A stretch of 45,740 bases of DNA from an uncultured Synergistales bacterium. GTDB taxonomy: Bacteria; Synergistota; Synergistia; Synergistales; Aminobacteriaceae. The notes beneath the pieces were generated by a model that had not been told where the DNA came from, made no database searches, and was given only the letters and a program-made list of their open reading frames with translations. The DNA is taken from the NCBI GenBank assembly GCA_905233455.1, contig CAJOES010000018.1, positions 1-45,740 on the forward strand. The letters are read 5' to 3'. Shown here piece by piece: positions 1-8,633 of this stretch. The translations under genes were made by a program, and so were the position numbers. Positions within the stretch are counted from its first letter, which is position 1; each line of letters begins with the position of its first letter.

Positions 1-1
1 G

Positions 2-406
2 ACAGCCGCATATCAGATGTACATGGAGAACCCCACAATAGCCTCGAAGACAAATGACAAAGTAGAGTTGGGTAATGAAGATGTCAAGAACTCTCTGGTA
101 AAGTATCTCGGCAAACTGACAGATACGGAAACAATCGGTATCACTACAGGCGAAGACGAGGAGACAACAACGGGCAAGTATGATTTAGTAGGCACAGGTA
201 AATCATGGTACGTTGTCTACAGGCTCGATGAAACTGATAGCGGCGGAGTGAGGGCAAAACTTAAAGCTAAGGCCAGTGATGTAGAGCTTTATGGTACTGA
301 GGAAGTCAACAACACGGCAGCTAATTGCGGTTTCGTTAACTTATACACTGCCACCGAGTCCGATGCAGATTTTTACGTTGCCCTATTGGTCTTTGGTGAA
401 GAATAG
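2..406 (+). CDS. Type IV pilin-like protein, 5' end outside the window
   Basis: This frame is open from the left edge, so the true start lies upstream. Its first visible codons read TAAYQMYMENP, matching TAAYQMYIHEP in the complete prepilin that follows; the DNA at this point is nearly the same in both genes. The downstream part keeps the same plan, with KYLGK, a short acidic stretch, a Y-D-L-V-G segment and SWYVVYRLDETD, so the two genes are tandem paralogues. The protein would be a minor pilin or pseudopilin of a type IV pilus or type II secretion apparatus, with the missing N-terminus carrying the prepilin leader. The C-terminal domain is acidic and has no recognised enzyme motif. The function is inferred wholly from the neighbour. 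Confidence 0.7.
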   Translation, partial: TAAYQMYMENPTIASKTNDKVELGNEDVKNSLVKYLGKLTDTETIGITTGEDEETTTGKYDLVGTGKSWYVVYRLDETDSGGVRAKLKAKASDVELYGTEEVNNTAANCGFVNLYTATESDADFYVALLVFGEE

Positions 407-446
407 CGAGCGTTACGTTTACATATAAAGAAGGAGGACAATAATA

Positions 447-983
447 ATGAAGAGAACACATAAAGGCTTCACACTCGTAGAACTGCTTATTGTCGTAGCA
501 GTTATAGGAGTACTCGCAATCATGACAAGTTCTGAGGCAGTAGATGTTGCCGGGGCTAACGCTATTATAGGCAACCTTCAGACGCTCAAGACGGCCGCAT
601 ATCAGATGTATATTCATGAGCCTAAAGTCGGTTTCATGACTATATTATTTGCAGGTACTGGCAACGGTATGCTTGTTGACGCAGGAGAAGATGAAGAAGA
701 CGACAAGTATATAAAGGATGTGCTGAATGAGTATCTCGGTAAGGCTTCTACAAACACTACAATAGGCACAAATTACGGTTTAGTCGGCGATAAAGACGCG
801 TGGTATGTTGTCTATCAACTGAATGATACGGACGGAGTCAAGGCAAAATTAGAGGCAAGTGCAAAGAAGGCAGAACTTATCGGTGCTGAAGATGAAACAC
901 TAGCGAAGCTCACTGCATCGGGAGTAACCTACTACAAAACTGCTACTACAGGCACTACAGTTGTAGCCCTGAAGGTACGCTAA
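447..983 (+). CDS. Prepilin-type N-terminal cleavage/methylation protein (pilin-like)
   Basis: This is a 178-residue class III signal protein. The basic leader MKRTHKG is followed by FTLVELLIVVAVIGVLA, the prepilin peptidase site G^FTLVE with Glu at +5 and the hydrophobic helix that packs in the pilus core. The rest is a hydrophilic, Asp/Glu-rich globular domain. A strong ribosome binding site (AAGGAGG) lies about 9 bases before ATG. Proteins of this type are processed by a prepilin peptidase at the inner membrane and assembled into type IV pili or type II secretion pseudopili; which one cannot be told because no PilB, PilC or GspD gene is in view. It follows its paralogue by 40 bases and is followed by a terminator, so it ends a pilin gene array. 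Confidence 0.88.
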   Translation: MKRTHKGFTLVELLIVVAVIGVLAIMTSSEAVDVAGANAIIGNLQTLKTAAYQMYIHEPKVGFMTILFAGTGNGMLVDAGEDEEDDKYIKDVLNEYLGKASTNTTIGTNYGLVGDKDAWYVVYQLNDTDGVKAKLEASAKKAELIGAEDETLAKLTASGVTYYKTATTGTTVVALKVR

Positions 984-1035
984 AAGCAAAATACTCTGTC
1001 GGCAACGGCAGATGTAACCTACAGCCAAACCAACG

Positions 1036-1064
1036 AATCCGGGTCTAAGCAGCCCGGATTTTTT
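1036..1064 (+). terminator. Rho-independent terminator after the prepilins
   Basis: The 8-bp perfect stem AATCCGGG / CCCGGATT (1036-1043 with 1053-1060) has a 9-base loop and is followed by six T. It ends the plus-strand prepilin transcript. On the minus strand the hairpin is not followed by T, so it is not an obvious terminator for mrdA arriving from the other side. Confidence 0.85.
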
Positions 1065-1069
1065 AGTGG

Positions 1070-2788
1070 TTAGTGTGATAGGAGATGAGCCAGCAGCTGC
1101 CCCACCATAGGAGCCGCAGTACCGCTTCCCGACCTGCCTTCCTCGACGACAGCAACAGCAACATACTTCGGGTTATCCACCGGAGCATACCCCGCAAACA
1201 GCGCGTGATCGTCCCCGTGTGCCTGCTGTGCCGTGCCTGTCTTCCCTGCAACACTCACGCCGAAACGTCCTGCTCGTGAACCTGTTCCCCTGCTCACGAC
1301 GTAATCCAGCCCCTTCTGCACTATCGCCAGCTTGGCCGGAGTTATACCGATCTCTTCAGGCTCTTTGTATCCTTTCCGGTTCAGGTGAGGGGTAACCATC
1401 TTTCCGCCGTTCGCAATCGCCGCATACACACGCGCAATCTGTATCGGTGTCATGAGCATATAGCCCTGCCCTATGGAGTAGTTCACCGTGTCGCCGTTGC
1501 CCCATGCCGTGCCGAAGCGTCTCATCTTCCATTCAGCTCCGGCAATGTTCCCGCCGCTCTCTCCGGGAATGTCTATTCCTGTAGGTTCTCCCAGATGAAG
1601 TTTGCGCCCCCACTTGATGAGCCGGTCAATCCCTGCCTTCAATCCTACCTGATAGAAGAATACATCACATGAATGCTGTAATGCTCCGATAACATTGAGC
1701 GAGCCGTGCCCTGAATGCTTCCAGCACTTGAACAGGTGAGATCCCATGCGGAGACCTCCACGGCAGGTGTACATAGTGGACGTATTGATCACATCCTCCT
1801 CAAGAGACGCTATCGACATGAACGCCTTGAAGGTGCTTGCAGGAGGATACACCCCCGCAATAGCACGATCCAGCATAGGCCGATCGGGATTGTTCATTAT
1901 CGCGCTCCACTCACGGCCCGAAACCCCCCACGTAAGAGTGTTGTTGTCGTATACCGGGCTTGATGCCAGAACCAGAACTGCACCCGTATTCACGTCCATA
2001 GCCACTATTGCCCCTTTGTGCCCGCTTGCAGTCAGAAGCTCTACTGCAAGTTTCTGCGCAACCATATCAAGCGTCAGGTGCAAGTCCTCGCCTTTCACCG
2101 CAGACGTTGCGTCAAGCGTCCGAATCTTTCTGCCCCGTGCATCAACTTCAAGTGCCTCCTGTCCGGGTTTGCCGCGCAAAATTCCCTCGTATGAGCGTTC
2201 AATCCCTGATTTGCCAATGAGATCCCCGCCTGTATAGCCCTCCTCTGACCGTGCCTTGAGTTCTTCCTCCGATATTTCGCTGACGTAGCCGAGAACGTTC
2301 GCCGCCGTAGTCCCTGAAGGGTACGTCCTGCGCCACACGCTTAACGGGAATAATTCACGCGGAAAATCGTAATCTGCAACAAGTTCTGCCATTTGCGTCA
2401 TCGTCAGGTTGGGAACTATCTTCATGACCCGGTACGGTGCTAATCTCTGCTGTTTGATGGTCTTCTCCAGGTCTGCAACGCTCATCGGGATTCCGTGCCG
2501 TATGAGTATCCTGCTGAGGCGTTCAAGTTTTGCGGTCGTGTCGAGGTCTAACGGGTAGCCCATGATGCAGAAGGTGTTGTCATTTACGGCTAAGGGGACT
2601 CCGTTACGGTCAAATATCTCGCCTCTTGGTGCGGCAAAGCGTATGACTCTGAGGCGGTTGTTGTGCGCAAGACGGACGTATTTATCGCCTTGGTATATCT
2701 GGCAGAAGTACAGCCCCGTAAACAGTATCAGGATTGATAGAGTTATGCTGTAGAGGAATAATTTTAGCCTGCTGTCTAATAGTTCCAT
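1070..2788 (-). CDS. mrdA: Penicillin-binding protein 2, elongasome transpeptidase
   Basis: This is a class B PBP of 572 residues that cross-links peptidoglycan during rod elongation together with MreBCD and RodA. A single N-terminal membrane anchor (about residues 9-30) is followed by the dimerisation/pedestal domain with the R-G-x-I-x-D-R-N-G motif (about 55-63). The transpeptidase domain carries S318-T-F-K321 (nucleophile Ser318), S373-C-D and K516-T-G-T. ATG is preceded by GAGGTGA at good spacing. Length and motif order are normal for PBP2, and the gene lies directly after mreBCD, the classical arrangement. It is the last gene of the minus-strand run that begins at tadA. FtsI is the other possible class B PBP, but the context favours PBP2. 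Confidence 0.95.
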   Translation of the reverse strand: MELLDSRLKLFLYSITLSILILFTGLYFCQIYQGDKYVRLAHNNRLRVIRFAAPRGEIFDRNGVPLAVNDNTFCIMGYPLDLDTTAKLERLSRILIRHGIPMSVADLEKTIKQQRLAPYRVMKIVPNLTMTQMAELVADYDFPRELFPLSVWRRTYPSGTTAANVLGYVSEISEEELKARSEEGYTGGDLIGKSGIERSYEGILRGKPGQEALEVDARGRKIRTLDATSAVKGEDLHLTLDMVAQKLAVELLTASGHKGAIVAMDVNTGAVLVLASSPVYDNNTLTWGVSGREWSAIMNNPDRPMLDRAIAGVYPPASTFKAFMSIASLEEDVINTSTMYTCRGGLRMGSHLFKCWKHSGHGSLNVIGALQHSCDVFFYQVGLKAGIDRLIKWGRKLHLGEPTGIDIPGESGGNIAGAEWKMRRFGTAWGNGDTVNYSIGQGYMLMTPIQIARVYAAIANGGKMVTPHLNRKGYKEPEEIGITPAKLAIVQKGLDYVVSRGTGSRAGRFGVSVAGKTGTAQQAHGDDHALFAGYAPVDNPKYVAVAVVEEGRSGSGTAAPMVGQLLAHLLSH

Positions 2789-2816
2789 TTCTCACCTCAA
2801 TAATATTGCATTACCT

Positions 2817-2864
2817 TGCAGGGGAGCAATTAACGGCTGAGTGTTTCATCTCGAATCCCCTGCA
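2817..2864. repeat. Inverted repeat across the mreD 3' end
   Basis: A perfect 8-bp inverted repeat, TGCAGGGG (2817-2824) and CCCCTGCA (2857-2864), encloses the mreD stop codon with a 32-base loop. In the mRNA it could form an intercistronic hairpin between mreD and mrdA and so affect stability or relative expression. There is no T tract, so it is not a typical terminator. Confidence 0.45.
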
Positions 2865-3367
2865 CTGCTACCGATTAATACGTGGGGTGGGGTGGGTACG
2901 CTATTTCTGATGTTCTTCACGCGACGGAGATATATATACATGCAGAATATTATCGCCGGAAGGGAATAGCCCTGCTGTGTCAGAAAGAAGCTCCACCCGG
3001 CAGAACCTCCAAGTATCAGCACAGGCAGTAACGGCGGAAGAAGCTGTGATATTTCCATCAGCACGAACACTAAAAGTTTCATTCCCGATATTCTGCCCTG
3101 CGGAGGGATAAGCCCCCATACCTGAATCACAATCATCACAACTGCAACATAACCCAGCGTGAAGAATCCCGGTATGCCGATCCAGCGCAGATCCCACAGG
3201 ACACCTCCGGCAAACGCGCTCCATATCGCCCACAAAGAATCCTCGCTTCCCTCATCAACCAGCAGCTTATACACAAGGCCAAGCATAAACAGTCCGGGTA
3301 TCTGCATTCCACCGCCGATAAACACCGTCAATAAATCCTGAAGAAGCCACAATATAACTAACAGCAT
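2846..3367 (-). CDS. mreD: Rod shape-determining protein MreD
   Basis: This is a 173-residue, very hydrophobic protein with about five membrane segments, the expected size and topology for MreD, an inner-membrane component of the elongasome that links MreB and MreC to the cell-wall synthases. Sequence conservation in this family is low. The call rests on topology, on the G-x-x-x-D-L-RWIGIPGF stretch after the second or third helix, typical of the family, and on its position between mreC (3-base gap) and mrdA. The last 25 residues are polar and probably cytoplasmic. Confidence 0.85.
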   Translation of the reverse strand: MLLVILWLLQDLLTVFIGGGMQIPGLFMLGLVYKLLVDEGSEDSLWAIWSAFAGGVLWDLRWIGIPGFFTLGYVAVVMIVIQVWGLIPPQGRISGMKLLVFVLMEISQLLPPLLPVLILGGSAGWSFFLTQQGYSLPAIIFCMYIYLRRVKNIRNSVPTPPHVLIGSSAGDSR

Positions 3368-3370
3368 GAT

Positions 3371-4138
3371 TCAGTAACTCACCGTGAAAAAGCCAGACAA
3401 GTCCGCTCCCGGTTCTATCTTGTATGTTGCGTACCCGTCTGATCCTATCGTGTATTCACCCGTAATCTGTCCTATAGGCAGCCCCGGCGGCAGCTGTTCG
3501 CCTATCATCGCAGTACTGACTTTCATTCCCTTCCTGATTGCACGCCCCGCAGGAATGTAGCGCATGTATACCGCACCGCTTCCGTCCCCTGCAACGACTC
3601 CAAGCTCCCGCGTCTCCTCAATTACTGCAGGGATCATGAATGATGATGACGTGATCAGTTCTGCCCATGATGACATTGCTGAAACATTACTGACGCGACC
3701 GACTAAATACCCGTTGCTGAAGACAGGCAGGCCCTGAGTGATTTTGTCCTGTTCGCCACGGTCTATGCGTATCTCGCTCCACCATGACATCGGAGCACGA
3801 AGCGTAACTTTCGCCGTTCTCGGTGTCTGATCCGAAGAGGTGTATATTTTCTCGCTGGCAAGCCTCGCAAGGTCAAGCCGTAATTTTGCGTTCTCGTTCC
3901 TCAGCCTCACAACTTCATCATTCATGCCGGCAATGTTCCGGGACCATGAACGCCACCCAATATATATATCCCTGAGCACAACAGCAGGATATTCCGGAAC
4001 GAACAGCACAGCTCCCCACAAATCTACAATGTTCTTGATGACACCAAGCCCTGAGCTTATCCCAAGAAGGAACAAGCCCAGTATTAACGCGGTCAGGCCG
4101 TGAACCCACTCACGCGCAGTATTGCGGGTATTCTCCAT
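3371..4138 (-). CDS. mreC: Rod shape-determining protein MreC
   Basis: This is a 255-residue bitopic protein: a short cytoplasmic N-terminus, one membrane helix (about residues 13-34), a periplasmic coiled coil (about 70-97) and the two beta barrels of MreC, including the family-typical segments PVFSNGYLVGRVS and GDGSGAVYMRYIP. It scaffolds the elongasome by contacting PBP2 and MreD. Its ATG overlaps the mreB stop by one base (TAATG), so it is probably translated by coupling from mreB. The length is slightly under the usual 270-300 residues. Confidence 0.92.
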   Translation of the reverse strand: MENTRNTAREWVHGLTALILGLFLLGISSGLGVIKNIVDLWGAVLFVPEYPAVVLRDIYIGWRSWSRNIAGMNDEVVRLRNENAKLRLDLARLASEKIYTSSDQTPRTAKVTLRAPMSWWSEIRIDRGEQDKITQGLPVFSNGYLVGRVSNVSAMSSWAELITSSSFMIPAVIEETRELGVVAGDGSGAVYMRYIPAGRAIRKGMKVSTAMIGEQLPPGLPIGQITGEYTIGSDGYATYKIEPGADLSGFFTVSY

Positions 4139-5202
4139 TAACGTGAACCGCGCTCAACGGACATCAGTACCCTGCGCATTGTTCCGAGATTGTCGAGAAT
4201 CTTACCGACACCCAAAGCTACAGAGTACAACGGCTGTTCTGCAACTATTACAGGCGTGTTGATTGCACGGGATAATCTCTCGCTGAAGCCCCGCATCAAT
4301 GCAACTCCTCCCGTGAGTATTACGCCCCGGTCAACGACATCTTTTGCGAGTTCAGGCGGCATTTTCTCCAGCGCAACCTTCACCATGTCCTCAATGCCGG
4401 TAAATATGCTCTCCATTGCTTCACGCACTTCAACTGATGAGACAGTATCGCTTTTCGGCAGGCCGTCAGACAAATCACGCCCTTTTACGTTCATCTCTAA
4501 TTCCGTCTCTAACGGCAGTGCTGATCCTATAGTGTTTTTGACTTCCTCCGCTGTAGTCTCGCCTATAAGAAGCGCGTAACGCTGGCGTACCATGTTGATT
4601 ATTGCGTTGTCCATCATTCTCCCGGCTGTGCGCAGTGAACTGGTTACCACAATTCCGCCGAGAGATATTACGCTGACCTCACTTGTTCCCCCGCCGATGT
4701 CTATCACCATGCACCCTGAAGGCTTGTCGATGGGAAGACCTACGCCCAATGCCGCACTGATGGGTTCTTCTACAACATATGCCTCGCTTGCACCTGCACC
4801 CAATGTAGCATCAATTACGGCCTTGCGTTCAACCTCCGTAACTTCAGCGGGAATAGAGATCACAACACGGGGATGAACCATGAATGTATTTCCTGCACTC
4901 ACACGCTTAATGCAGTAGCGTATAAGTTCCTGCGTCATGTCGAAATTCGCTATGACCCCGCCCTCAAGAGGCCATATTGCTTCGATGCCGGCGGGAACTT
5001 TACCCGACATTGCCTTTGCGTCCCGGCCAACTGCTATAATCTCGAATCCCTCAGCACGCGGCAGCTTCTTCACTGCAACTGCTGAAGGCTCACTCAAAAC
5101 TATTCCTTTATCCTTGACGTAAGCCACGATATTAGACGAGCCTAAATCAATACCTACGTCCATTCCCAGCATTCCGGAAAGCCCGGAAAAAAGTTTCACC
5201 AT
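4138..5202 (-). CDS. mreB: Cell shape-determining actin homologue MreB
   Basis: This is a 354-residue actin-fold ATPase that forms membrane filaments steering lateral wall synthesis. The phosphate-1 loop D-L-G-S-S-N is near the N-terminus, phosphate-2 DIGGGTSEVSV in the middle, and the adenosine motif TGGVALMRG near the C-terminus. Two start codons lie side by side (TTG at 5205, ATG at 5202). The ATG is chosen because AGGGGG then sits five bases upstream, against two for TTG. The N-terminal MVKLFSGL is amphipathic, consistent with membrane binding. The gene is six bases after the metallo-hydrolase gene and heads the mreBCD-mrdA block. Confidence 0.96.
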   Translation of the reverse strand: MVKLFSGLSGMLGMDVGIDLGSSNIVAYVKDKGIVLSEPSAVAVKKLPRAEGFEIIAVGRDAKAMSGKVPAGIEAIWPLEGGVIANFDMTQELIRYCIKRVSAGNTFMVHPRVVISIPAEVTEVERKAVIDATLGAGASEAYVVEEPISAALGVGLPIDKPSGCMVIDIGGGTSEVSVISLGGIVVTSSLRTAGRMMDNAIINMVRQRYALLIGETTAEEVKNTIGSALPLETELEMNVKGRDLSDGLPKSDTVSSVEVREAMESIFTGIEDMVKVALEKMPPELAKDVVDRGVILTGGVALMRGFSERLSRAINTPVIVAEQPLYSVALGVGKILDNLGTMRRVLMSVERGSR

Positions 5203-5211
5203 CAATGCCCC

Positions 5212-5847
5212 CTATCTTGGCCAGTATGGATTCATTTCGCGTTCTTCACCGATTGACGTATCAGGCCCGTGTCCAGGCATGACGTGAAGGTTATCCGGCA
5301 AAGTGTCAAGCCGCTGAAGTGATGCTTCAAGTTTGAGCTGATCCCCGCCGTCAAGGTCAGTGCGTCCGACGCTCTGAGCAAACAGAGTATCTCCGGAAAT
5401 CAGAACTTTATGCCTGTTCCTGTCCTCTATCATGTAGCAGACGCTCCCTTCAGTGTGCCCGGGTGTCTCCATTACCTTTATGGTGTAGCCGGGAAAATCT
5501 ATGATCCTGCCCTCCTGCACCTCCTGAAAGTCATTCAGCCCCGTGCAGTGAACGCCTAAAAGAGACTGAAGCCTGCCTGCAGGATTCCGCAGCATATAGG
5601 CATCATTGCTCCCTATATATATATTGTTCCCGACATACGGCACAACCTCATGAATCCCGGCTATATGGTCAATGTGTCCGTGAGTCAGAAGTATCATCGT
5701 AAGTTTCAGGCCGTTCGCAGTGATGTAGTCAAGAACCTCCTGCATATCACCGCCCGGATCAATGAAGAATGCCTGTTTGGTCTCATCGTCCCAGAATAAA
5801 TATCCGTTTGTCCATAACGCTCCCAATGGAAATTTTTTGTAGTTCAT
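5212..5847 (-). CDS. MBL-fold metallohydrolase, glyoxalase II-like
   Basis: This is a 211-residue single-domain metallo-beta-lactamase fold protein with the di-metal signature T-H-G-H-I-D-H (about residues 55-61), a second ligand region ETPGHTEGS and the bridging Asp in SGDTLF, ending with MPGHG. This combination is that of the small YcbL-like glyoxalase II/hydroxyacylglutathione hydrolase group. The usual role is thioester hydrolysis in aldehyde detoxification, but the true substrate cannot be read from the sequence. ATG has AAGGAG five bases upstream. It lies between dtd (9-base gap) and mreB (about 9 bases), clearly in the same operon. Confidence 0.88.
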   Translation of the reverse strand: MNYKKFPLGALWTNGYLFWDDETKQAFFIDPGGDMQEVLDYITANGLKLTMILLTHGHIDHIAGIHEVVPYVGNNIYIGSNDAYMLRNPAGRLQSLLGVHCTGLNDFQEVQEGRIIDFPGYTIKVMETPGHTEGSVCYMIEDRNRHKVLISGDTLFAQSVGRTDLDGGDQLKLEASLQRLDTLPDNLHVMPGHGPDTSIGEEREMNPYWPR

Positions 5848-5856
5848 TTCTGCTCC

Positions 5857-6294
5857 TTACCTGTCCACAATAAATGTTAATGGCCCGTCGTTGATGATCT
5901 CCACTTCCATATTTGCGCCGAACTCACCGCAAGCTACTTTCTTTATGCCGAGAGTCTTCACCTTCGACACAAAATAGTCATACAGCCTTTCAGCCTCTGC
6001 AGGATCAGCCGCCTCACTGAAGCCCGGCCTTCTTCCCTTGTATGTTGCGTACAGTGAGAACTGCGACACAAGCAAAATCTCGCCGTCAATGTCATTCAGC
6101 GACAAGTTAGTTTTGCCGTCAGAATCCTCAAAGATTCTCAGGCCTGACATTTTGTCCGCAAGCCAGTCCGCTTTTGCCTCGTCGTCCCCGTGAGTTACGC
6201 CGATAAGAACGCACATTCCCTGACCGATTGCGCGCTTGTCTTTGCCTTCTATCGTTACTGAAGCCCTTTTTACCCTCTGGATTAACAGCCTCAT
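5857..6294 (-). CDS. dtd: D-aminoacyl-tRNA deacylase
   Basis: This is a 145-residue protein that hydrolyses D-aminoacyl (and glycyl mis-charged) tRNAs, recycling the tRNA and removing D-amino acids from translation. It has the family motifs SQFSLYA (usually SQFTL, about residues 77-83) and the C-terminal NDGPLTF around the cross-subunit Gly-Pro pair, and starts MRLLIQRVKRASV as is normal. The length matches the family. It follows rel by seven bases; rel-dtd linkage is common in bacteria. It acts in the cytosol as a homodimer. Confidence 0.96.
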   Translation of the reverse strand: MRLLIQRVKRASVTIEGKDKRAIGQGMCVLIGVTHGDDEAKADWLADKMSGLRIFEDSDGKTNLSLNDIDGEILLVSQFSLYATYKGRRPGFSEAADPAEAERLYDYFVSKVKTLGIKKVACGEFGANMEVEIINDGPLTFIVDR

Positions 6295-6301
6295 GAAATC
6301 C

Positions 6302-8632
6302 TTACCCCCTCGTTACTTCAATTATTCCGCGTACTTCATTCAGCCTGGCCATGACAGAATAGAGATGCTCAAGGTTGCGCACACGCAGTTCTATTTTCAT
6401 GCGCATTAAGCTGTTGCCGACCATCGTAGCCTTAATGCCTGCAATACTGCTTCCTTCAAGGCTTAAAGCCCTTGTTGCGTCCGATAACAGGTCTTCGCGG
6501 TCAATCCCTTCTGCCTTGAGCCGTGCCGAATATAATTTTGTCTTCCTTGCGTCCTCATTGACTGCCCATGATACATTTACCCTGCGTTCAGAAGAAAAAT
6601 TCTTTGTGCCCGCTATGCTCCTGCAGTCCGCCCGGTGCACGGTGATTCCTCGTCTGTTGGTGGAATATCCGGTAATCTCATCGCCCGGTACAGGTTCACA
6701 GCATGACGCTAAAGTTACGCTGACTCCTCCCTCGCCTTCAACGAGAATATCAGACTTTATGTCCCGTTTGTGCGATATATCTTCCGGCTTAAGCTCAACA
6801 GGCGGGATCTGCGGTGCTGATTCGTGGTGCTGAAGGTACGCAAGCGACAATTTCTGCCCCATCTCACCCGGCCCTATTGCACCAGACCCTACGGCTATTA
6901 GCTGTTCGTCTATATTCCCGAAACTCTCGCGTGTTACGTTGGTTAGCCCCCTGCGCTTGAGTTCACGCTCTATCAGTTTCCAGCCGCGCTCTAACTGTTC
7001 ATCACGTTCTTCTTTCTCCGCCTGACGGAAATAGCTCCGTATCTTGCTTCTGGTCTTGGCCGAACTCACTATTTTGAGCCAGTCCTTTGACGGCGCACTC
7101 TGGGGAGATGTCAGAATCTTCACGATGTCCCCGGAATGAAGCTGTGTGTTGAGCGGGACTATCCTGCCGTTGACCATTGCCCCGGCGCAGTGATTGCCGA
7201 CTTCGGTATGCACAGTGTAGGCAAAATCGAGAGTCGTCGAGCCGTTCGGGAGTATCATGGGCTTTCCGTCTGGCGTGAAAACATAAAGCTCGCTGGTCAG
7301 TAATATATCGCTCTTGAGCACGTCAAGAAACTCTTTGCTGTCCCCGTCCTGCCCTGCCTCTATCGCCTGACGCACCCACATCAATTTTGCGTCAAGCCCC
7401 TTTATGGCCTTCTTGCTGCTTCCTGACTTGTAGACCCAGTGAGCCGCAATGCCGTACTCCGCAAAGTGATTCATCTCGTATGTACGTATCTGAACTTCAA
7501 GAGGCACGCCGAAAGCCATAACCGTTGTGTGCAATGACTGGTACATATTGCTTTTGGGCGTTGCTATGTAGTCATCGAACTGCCCCGGCACAGGAACCCA
7601 TAACGCATGAACTACGCCGAGCACCGCATAGCATGTCGAAACGTCCGACACCAGAACACGAACAGCAAGAATGTCGTAGAGTTCCTCAAAGGTGATTTTC
7701 TTCCTCTGCATCTTCTCGTATATGCTGTAGTAATGCTTTGACCGTCCCTTAATCCTGCACGGTATGTTCTCCTTCTGCAGTCTCTCCTCAAGTATTGCGC
7801 TGGCCTTCTTGATGACTTCCTCCATTCGCGGAAGGCGTTTGCGGACTCTCTGCTCAACTTCAGCATACAGATCCGGCTGAAGGTATTTGAACGAGAGATC
7901 TTCAAGCTCCCTCTTGAGCTGGTATATCCCAAGCCTGTGCGCTAACGGGGCGTAAATCTCCATCGTTTCACGGGCTATGCGTTCCTGCTTCTCCGGCTTC
8001 ATCACGTCAAGAGTCCTCATGTTGTGCAGTCTGTCGGCTAACTTGATGAGGACAACGCGAATATCACGAGCCATAACGATAAACATTTTGCGCAGGTTCT
8101 CGCTGGTCAGATCCTCGCGGGACATGAATGCCTTTACGTCATCTTTCGCGAGCTTCGTTACGCCGTCAACGAGTGTCTCAACATCAGCACCGAATTTTTC
8201 CGTGAGTTCCTCCGGTGTTACTGAAGTATCCTCTAACGTGTCATGCAGCAATGCCGCCTCAAGGGTAGCAAGGTCTAAGCGCATTCCTGCCAGAATCAGA
8301 GCCGCATTCAGAGTGTGAATGATATACGGGTCTCCGGACTTCCGGAGCTGGTCTTTGTGTGCCTCTGCCGCAAACACGAAAGCCTCGCCTAGCTGCCTCA
8401 TCTGGCCGGGGTTCAGGGAGAGCATAGCCTTAGCCCATAATTCCTGCCATGATGAACGCACATTCTCTTTCTTTGACTGTTCGGGGATCGCGTCAAAATA
8501 TTCATCTCTTAGTGATGACATTTCACGCAGGAAATTTGATGATGTATCTATTGAAGGTACACTGTTTATGATTGATGAAAATGTTTCTTTGCCGGTCTCT
8601 AATGTTGCAGGGTCAGCAAAAGTTTCGGCCAA
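6302..8632 (-). CDS. rel: Bifunctional (p)ppGpp synthetase/hydrolase, long RelA/SpoT homologue
   Basis: This cytosolic stringent-response enzyme makes and degrades (p)ppGpp. In order: HD hydrolase with an intact H-D-T-L-E-D-T and ADRLHNMRTLD; synthetase with KGRSKHYYSIYEK, NMYQSLHTTV and EVQIRT; TGS; a Cys-Cys helical/zinc region (SCCEPVPGDEI); and a C-terminal ACT domain. The frame can be read from an ATG at 8701, but that overlaps recJ by 68 bases and lacks a ribosome binding site. A TTG at 8632 has AAGGAGG eight bases upstream, one base after the recJ stop, and gives 776 residues, so I chose it. The synthetase motif that is RxKD in most bifunctional enzymes reads QFDD here (codons 7571-7582). 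Confidence 0.94.
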   Translation of the reverse strand: MAETFADPATLETGKETFSSIINSVPSIDTSSNFLREMSSLRDEYFDAIPEQSKKENVRSSWQELWAKAMLSLNPGQMRQLGEAFVFAAEAHKDQLRKSGDPYIIHTLNAALILAGMRLDLATLEAALLHDTLEDTSVTPEELTEKFGADVETLVDGVTKLAKDDVKAFMSREDLTSENLRKMFIVMARDIRVVLIKLADRLHNMRTLDVMKPEKQERIARETMEIYAPLAHRLGIYQLKRELEDLSFKYLQPDLYAEVEQRVRKRLPRMEEVIKKASAILEERLQKENIPCRIKGRSKHYYSIYEKMQRKKITFEELYDILAVRVLVSDVSTCYAVLGVVHALWVPVPGQFDDYIATPKSNMYQSLHTTVMAFGVPLEVQIRTYEMNHFAEYGIAAHWVYKSGSSKKAIKGLDAKLMWVRQAIEAGQDGDSKEFLDVLKSDILLTSELYVFTPDGKPMILPNGSTTLDFAYTVHTEVGNHCAGAMVNGRIVPLNTQLHSGDIVKILTSPQSAPSKDWLKIVSSAKTRSKIRSYFRQAEKEERDEQLERGWKLIERELKRRGLTNVTRESFGNIDEQLIAVGSGAIGPGEMGQKLSLAYLQHHESAPQIPPVELKPEDISHKRDIKSDILVEGEGGVSVTLASCCEPVPGDEITGYSTNRRGITVHRADCRSIAGTKNFSSERRVNVSWAVNEDARKTKLYSARLKAEGIDREDLLSDATRALSLEGSSIAGIKATMVGNSLMRMKIELRVRNLEHLYSVMARLNEVRGIIEVTRG

Positions 8633-8633
8633 G

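Noticed and set aside
1085-2753. Several plus-strand open frames opposite mrdA
   Set aside because: They are antisense shadows of a well-conserved penicillin-binding protein and have no ribosome binding sites or recognisable domains.
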